A DNA stretch of 64,000 bases from Stenotrophomonas panacihumi (GTDB lineage: Bacteria; Pseudomonadota; Gammaproteobacteria; Xanthomonadales; Xanthomonadaceae), in NCBI RefSeq assembly GCF_001431645.1, contig NZ_LLXU01000076.1, forward strand, positions 1 to 64,000. Direction: 5' to 3'. Position 1 is the first letter of the stretch. Every line of letters starts with the position of its first letter. This document shows, one piece after another, positions 61,101 to 64,000 of this stretch. A model generated the notes under the pieces. It was not told the DNA's origin, did no database searches, and worked only from the letters and a program-made list of their open reading frames with translations. Both the position numbers and the translations under genes were made by a program.

Positions 61101-63489
61101 CCTGCCGCCCCTCTTCGTCGTAGGCGAAGCGCTGGAACCGCTGCGTGCCCGTAATGTTTGCGTTGTCGTACTCGCGCGTGACGATCGGGCGCCATAGCGC
61201 ATCGAAATAGGTTTCCTTGCGCGCATTGCCGGTCGAGACGGTCTGCCGCCAATGGCCGGCGCCCAGGCCGTACTCCGTGCCGCTGACCTGCGCGAAGGCC
61301 TGGGTGGTGCTGTTCCAGGCGACGGTGTCGCTGGTGGGATAGGCGATGCTGGAAATACGCCCCATCGCATCGTAGCCGTAGTTGCTGACGTAGCCGTTCT
61401 CGTCGGTCACCGACGTGATCCAGCCATTGTTGTCCACCACCGCCGACATCGTGGTGTTGTCGGCATAGGTGATCGACTGCGGGCTGCCACGCTTCCAGCT
61501 GCCCAGCGTGGTGACGTGGTTGGCGCCGTCGGCCACCGTGGCCACGGTGCCATCTGCGTTATAGGTCAGCGTCTGCTGGAGCTTGCCAAAGGCCCACACC
61601 TGGGAAGGCATGGCGCTGGCGTTGTAGCTGGTCTGCGAAGCCACCAGGCCGGTATTGCTGTTGGTGACCTTGGAGGGCTGGTTGAGAATCCACTTGGCGG
61701 TGTCGTCGTAGTAGTCGGTCACATCGGTGCGCGAGTACCACGGGCTGGCCTTTGTGACGCTGACCGGCCGCGCCAACGTATCGAAGCTGTTGGTCGTGCT
61801 CTGGTAGCTGGCGCCGTCCTGCTGGATCACCGTCCCCGTCTCGGGCAGCACCTGTGCCGAGCTCGGATCGTCGCCGTTGTAGATGATGCCGTAGCGCGGT
61901 GCGAAGGATTGGGCGGCGGCCTGGGCGGTCGTCATGTAGGTCGTCGCGCTGGTGCTGACGACATTGCCGGCCGCATCGAGCGTGCTGCTGCCCAACAACT
62001 TGCCTTCGTTGAAGGCGTACTCGAAGCCGTAGCGATACTTGATGCGGGTCTGGTCCGGATTGACGACCACCACTTCTTTTTCGGTCGCGCAGGTCGTGCA
62101 GGGATAATTGGCCGCGGTTCCTGAGCTCCCCCAGAGCCCCTGATAGCCTCCGCCGTAGCTGTAGGTCCACTGCAGCGGCGTCGCGATGCCAGGACCGCTG
62201 ATGGTCTTGCCCGTCAGGGTCATTACATCGAAGAAGTTCGGAACGCCCAGCTCATAGTAGTAGTTGTTCTCCGGAACTCCGCCCTCACCATTCGTGTTGT
62301 TGACTCGCTGCAGGCACTGGCTCATGTGTACGCCGCTGCGGTAGTGGCGAACATTCGAGAACACAAAGCTGCCCGTCGCACCGCTCGGATGCGTTGCGGT
62401 CAGCGTGAAGTTCCAACCCGTCTCCGGGGGCTGCTCCGCGCAATTGGACGTGGAGTTTCCATCCCACGTAACGGCCGAGGGATCCAACGCATTCGAGTAT
62501 CCGTAGGTCCACTTGCTGCTGTCTGGCAACGTAACGGACGTCAAACGGGTCTGCGTGCCGCTCGCGCCCGTTACCGAACCATATCCATAGGACCAGGTTC
62601 GGCCGTTTGCGCTGGCGGAGGTGAGGTCCATCCCGCTGTAGGTCAGCGTGATTTCACGTCCGTCACTGGACCAGATGCGAGTCGGATGACCGTTCCCGTC
62701 GTACTGGTACTGCACCCAGTTTCCGAAACGGTCTTCGACCTTCGTAGCCAGTAAGTAGATCTTGGTGCGGCTAGCCTGCGCTGCGCCGCCGAGACCAAGC
62801 GACTTGCGCATCGTCCCGGCGAGCCGGCTAACGGCCTGGTCGAAGGAGTAACGCACGCCATCGGTCGTGCTGACCCGGAAGCCTTCACCGGTCAGGCCAG
62901 AGACCATCGGGATGCAGTCGATGGCGTCGCGCTGGCTCGTGGTCCACTTGCGCGTTACGCCATCGGAGGGCTTGGGCGTATTGCTCTCCAGACCCAGCAT
63001 GGTGCGGTCGCCGCCGCCCGGGATATGGATGCTGTTGCCCTGCCAGATATCCGTCAGCGAGAAGCCGCCCGGCACCGTCGGCACCATGGACACGCTGCAT
63101 CGGGTATCGGCCCAACTGCTACCACCGCTGGCGAAGGTGCCCGAGATGTAGGGCACATCCACGTTCCAGCCACCCGCGCCTTCGAGGTTAGCATTGAACG
63201 AGGTGGCGCTGCCCGTTAGGTGCAGCTCGACACTGAAGTTCCGGGATAGGCGTACCGGCAAACCGTTGTTACCGGGCAGATCGATGTCTGTCACCGAGAA
63301 GTCGGTCTTGCCGTTATAGAGGCTGACGCTGTCGCCGAAGAGATTGTTCTTCAGCGCGGTCATGTTCTGGGCCGCCTCGATACGCTTTCGGTATTCCTGG
63401 TATGGCTCGACCGCGCTGACCTGGCCCACCCACGCGCACAGCGCTACAGCCACGCCGATACGGCGCAGCCAAACAGCTTCCCTATTCAA
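58162..63489 (-). CDS. Giant exported YD-repeat (Rhs) protein with five FN3-like repeats
   Basis: The 1775-residue protein has a signal peptide (IGVAVALCAWVGQVSA), an N-terminal beta domain, and a long array of YD/RHS repeats (about residues 280-1300) with typical motifs such as YDAAGNVIWSAAG, YDVLDNLRSAKL and YDAQGRRVVST. It ends the shell with FEYIQLNGSLVAKLTT. At that point Rhs proteins usually run on into HTDALGSP; instead five fibronectin-III-like repeats of about 88 residues follow (58250-59580), each with a W, a YRLEES-like strand and YRVQACNxAGC. The start is TTG at 63489 with AGGAG at 63497-63501. The stop overlaps the toxin gene. Confidence 0.88.
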   Translation of the reverse strand: MNREAVWLRRIGVAVALCAWVGQVSAVEPYQEYRKRIEAAQNMTALKNNLFGDSVSLYNGKTDFSVTDIDLPGNNGLPVRLSRNFSVELHLTGSATSFNANLEGAGGWNVDVPYISGTFASGGSSWADTRCSVSMVPTVPGGFSLTDIWQGNSIHIPGGGDRTMLGLESNTPKPSDGVTRKWTTSQRDAIDCIPMVSGLTGEGFRVSTTDGVRYSFDQAVSRLAGTMRKSLGLGGAAQASRTKIYLLATKVEDRFGNWVQYQYDGNGHPTRIWSSDGREITLTYSGMDLTSASANGRTWSYGYGSVTGASGTQTRLTSVTLPDSSKWTYGYSNALDPSAVTWDGNSTSNCAEQPPETGWNFTLTATHPSGATGSFVFSNVRHYRSGVHMSQCLQRVNNTNGEGGVPENNYYYELGVPNFFDVMTLTGKTISGPGIATPLQWTYSYGGGYQGLWGSSGTAANYPCTTCATEKEVVVVNPDQTRIKYRYGFEYAFNEGKLLGSSTLDAAGNVVSTSATTYMTTAQAAAQSFAPRYGIIYNGDDPSSAQVLPETGTVIQQDGASYQSTTNSFDTLARPVSVTKASPWYSRTDVTDYYDDTAKWILNQPSKVTNSNTGLVASQTSYNASAMPSQVWAFGKLQQTLTYNADGTVATVADGANHVTTLGSWKRGSPQSITYADNTTMSAVVDNNGWITSVTDENGYVSNYGYDAMGRISSIAYPTSDTVAWNSTTQAFAQVSGTEYGLGAGHWRQTVSTGNARKETYFDALWRPIVTREYDNANITGTQRFQRFAYDEEGRQVFASYPGTSDALTTGNWTEYDALGRTTSVSQDSELGLLTTTTQYPGSNQTRVTNPRGQVTVTGYQVFDQPDYKTPVWIQHPEGAYTDIPRDLFGKPTSIVRRNADSTTKVTRSYVYDGYQQLCKTVEPETGATATGYDAAGNVIWSAAGLTLTGTASCDAQSAYDSGRRVDRTYDARNRLKTLSFPDGNGNQSWTYYNDGKPSQIVTNNDAGTTQTVNTYTYNKRRLLTAETTGQVGTFNWSMGYGYDANGALASLTYPSGLAVGYAPNALGQPTQAGTYATGVSYYPNGGMKQFTYGNGIVHKMTQNARQLPAEVTDGGALNNSYFYDEVGNVAKIIDALDHGRDRTMQYDGLDRLTQATSTSFGGDGVMKYTYDVLDNLRSAKLTGVKQYNYVYDATNRLSNIRNDAGATTIGLSYDVQGNLSNKNGQGFAFDVGNRLRTATGKESYRYDAQGRRVVSTDLVSGGKIYSMYGQDGALRRQQNERQGKNFEYIQLNGSLVAKLTTVVAPVAPTLTAPAYSNNGSYTISWNAVLSATSYELQEKVNSGAWAGVYTGAAQSWAATGKTGATYTYQVRACQNGACSTWSAPGSTVVQLPPSATTSVTVAAKAPNGNYTVSWGTIAGASTYKLEESVNSGAWTTVQNTASMSAAYSGRAAGTYAYRVSGCNPAGCGPVSTTASTQAYYPPGSAPSISVPGQSLGGSYSVSWSTVSGADTYRLEESANNGAWTFVTEIAGTSQPFSGKATGNYSYRVQACNGAGCGPYSSTGTVGVIQPPAAPSLSVPSSSTTGSYSVTWNAVAMAVNYRLEQSANGGGWGLIQDDGSTGRGFSGVGQGSYAYRVQACNAAGCSGYSNTGTISVTPPPPTPTITSSVKYQWKEGKNTKIRCEVQWTASASATSYDLAVASNGLVQYSGPLISISAANANYCAPSHVVRACNASGCSAYSSPPYTQGFQDLGDLGAAAAAQANSMQGFGLGEGE

Positions 63490-63869
63490 CCCCTTTCTCC
63501 TCGTGCCCCTTCAGGGGCTCCCCGGACTACGACATTGCAAGTTCGCTGGACTCACGGTCCCTAGTTACAAAACTGGACTAATCGCCAAGTCAGCTAAGTG
63601 ATCGTTCAATTTTGCCAGAAGAGCGAAGCGCTGCGCACGGGCGTCAATGCACATTTTCGGCAAGTTTCGCCTGACCTTTGATTGGCCCCCGCGACACTTG
63701 CCGCCCCAGGTCCCGCTATCCATGCATGGCGCCAGTCACCCTTCCTCTGGGCGTGTCCAGCACCCCCGATAAACATACCTAGTCCCGCTTCAGGATCGAC
63801 AAGGTGATGCAATCAAGGCTTCCGAAGGGTTGGCAAAGGAATGGTTCGGCGCGGGCCGTACTCGATGGG
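63490..63869. other. Upstream region of the Rhs gene, no gene seen
   Basis: No credible coding frame lies in these 380 bp. Just upstream of the Rhs ribosome site is a small perfect hairpin (GCCCCT-TC-AGGGGC, 63505-63518) that would fold in the 5' untranslated mRNA next to AGGAG. The region must hold the Rhs operon promoter, which I could not assign. Confidence 0.6.
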
Positions 63870-64000
63870 CTAGCCGTTCGCACGGCTCATCTTGACGAAC
63901 GGAATTCCCACGATCACATTGAGCAGAACGAAGATCAGCACTGCAAGTAGTGCCAGCTTCGCATCTGGGAAACTGCTTCCGATCACTCCCATCGCCACGC
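63870..64000 (-). CDS. C-terminal fragment of a membrane protein (runs off right edge)
   Basis: The minus-strand frame is open from the right edge to a TAG at 63870, about 42 residues. It reads AMGVIGSSFPDAKLALLAVL and then IFVLLNVIVGIPFVKMSRAN, one clear membrane helix with a short basic tail. Codon use fits the GC-rich genes of the window. The N-terminus and identity lie outside. Confidence 0.55.
   Translation of the reverse strand, partial: VAMGVIGSSFPDAKLALLAVLIFVLLNVIVGIPFVKMSRANG

Noticed and set aside
63606-63812. 68-residue minus-strand frame upstream of the Rhs gene
   Set aside because: It has no ribosome site, no domain and odd composition, and it would separate the Rhs gene from its control region.

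Overview
The window is GC-rich DNA of a Xanthomonadaceae-type gammaproteobacterium. This is inferred from its gene families: a glucuronoxylan-utilisation locus with TonB-dependent receptor, GH115, GH10 and uxaC, Xanthomonas-style chemoreceptor architecture, and GTG/TTG starts. A xylan-degrading Pseudoxanthomonas- or Xanthomonas-like organism would fit, but no rRNA or other taxonomic marker is present, and I saw no tRNA or CRISPR.

Layout. (1) 1-5.3 kb: a PAS membrane sensor interrupted by a fold-back inverted repeat at the left edge, then dps, a sensor-kinase-like ATPase, a bicupin protein, a small membrane protein, and an O-methyltransferase divergent from a TetR regulator. (2) 5.2-11.6 kb: two divergent operons. 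One encodes a membrane spermidine-synthase-like protein and a Tat-exported FAD oxidoreductase; the other encodes DUF350, SPFH-SHOCT, double zinc-ribbon DUF4178 and a 45-residue membrane protein. Together they look like a poorly described polyamine/membrane system. (3) 11.7-13.1 kb: a SnoaL-like protein and an HPP-family membrane protein. (4) 13.2-30.9 kb: the xylan locus. It holds GH115 alpha-glucuronidase; the operon exuT-uxaC-GH2-xyn10A with coupled stop/start codons; a TonB receptor; a GPH symporter; a cytoplasmic GH43; an aldose epimerase; and a secreted GH43. LacI-type palindromes (core AGCGCT) sit in front of three of these transcription units. (5) 31-44 kb: poxB, a chemoreceptor with a strong sigma-28 promoter, a CorA/ZntB transporter, an M14 peptidase, an old-yellow-enzyme/SRPBCC pair divergent from a LysR regulator, a TetR and an AraC regulator, and an SDR. 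(6) 43.3-54.9 kb: an esterase lipoprotein and a Fur-controlled siderophore receptor, a tetR-hlyD-RND efflux operon with twin operators, a lipoprotein and an S9 peptidase.

(7) 55-63.5 kb has a different character. A close match to the XerCD dif site (55025-55052) is followed 183 bp later by a complete IS3-family element, a lower-GC stretch, and a coupled three-gene Rhs cassette on the minus strand. The 1775-residue Rhs shell protein carries five FN3-like repeats but lacks the usual Rhs core. A second, separately exported polypeptide carries the Rhs core plus an HNH nuclease domain. A small putative immunity protein follows. This split Rhs arrangement next to dif is the best candidate for an unusual system here. 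A truncated membrane-protein gene runs off the right edge.
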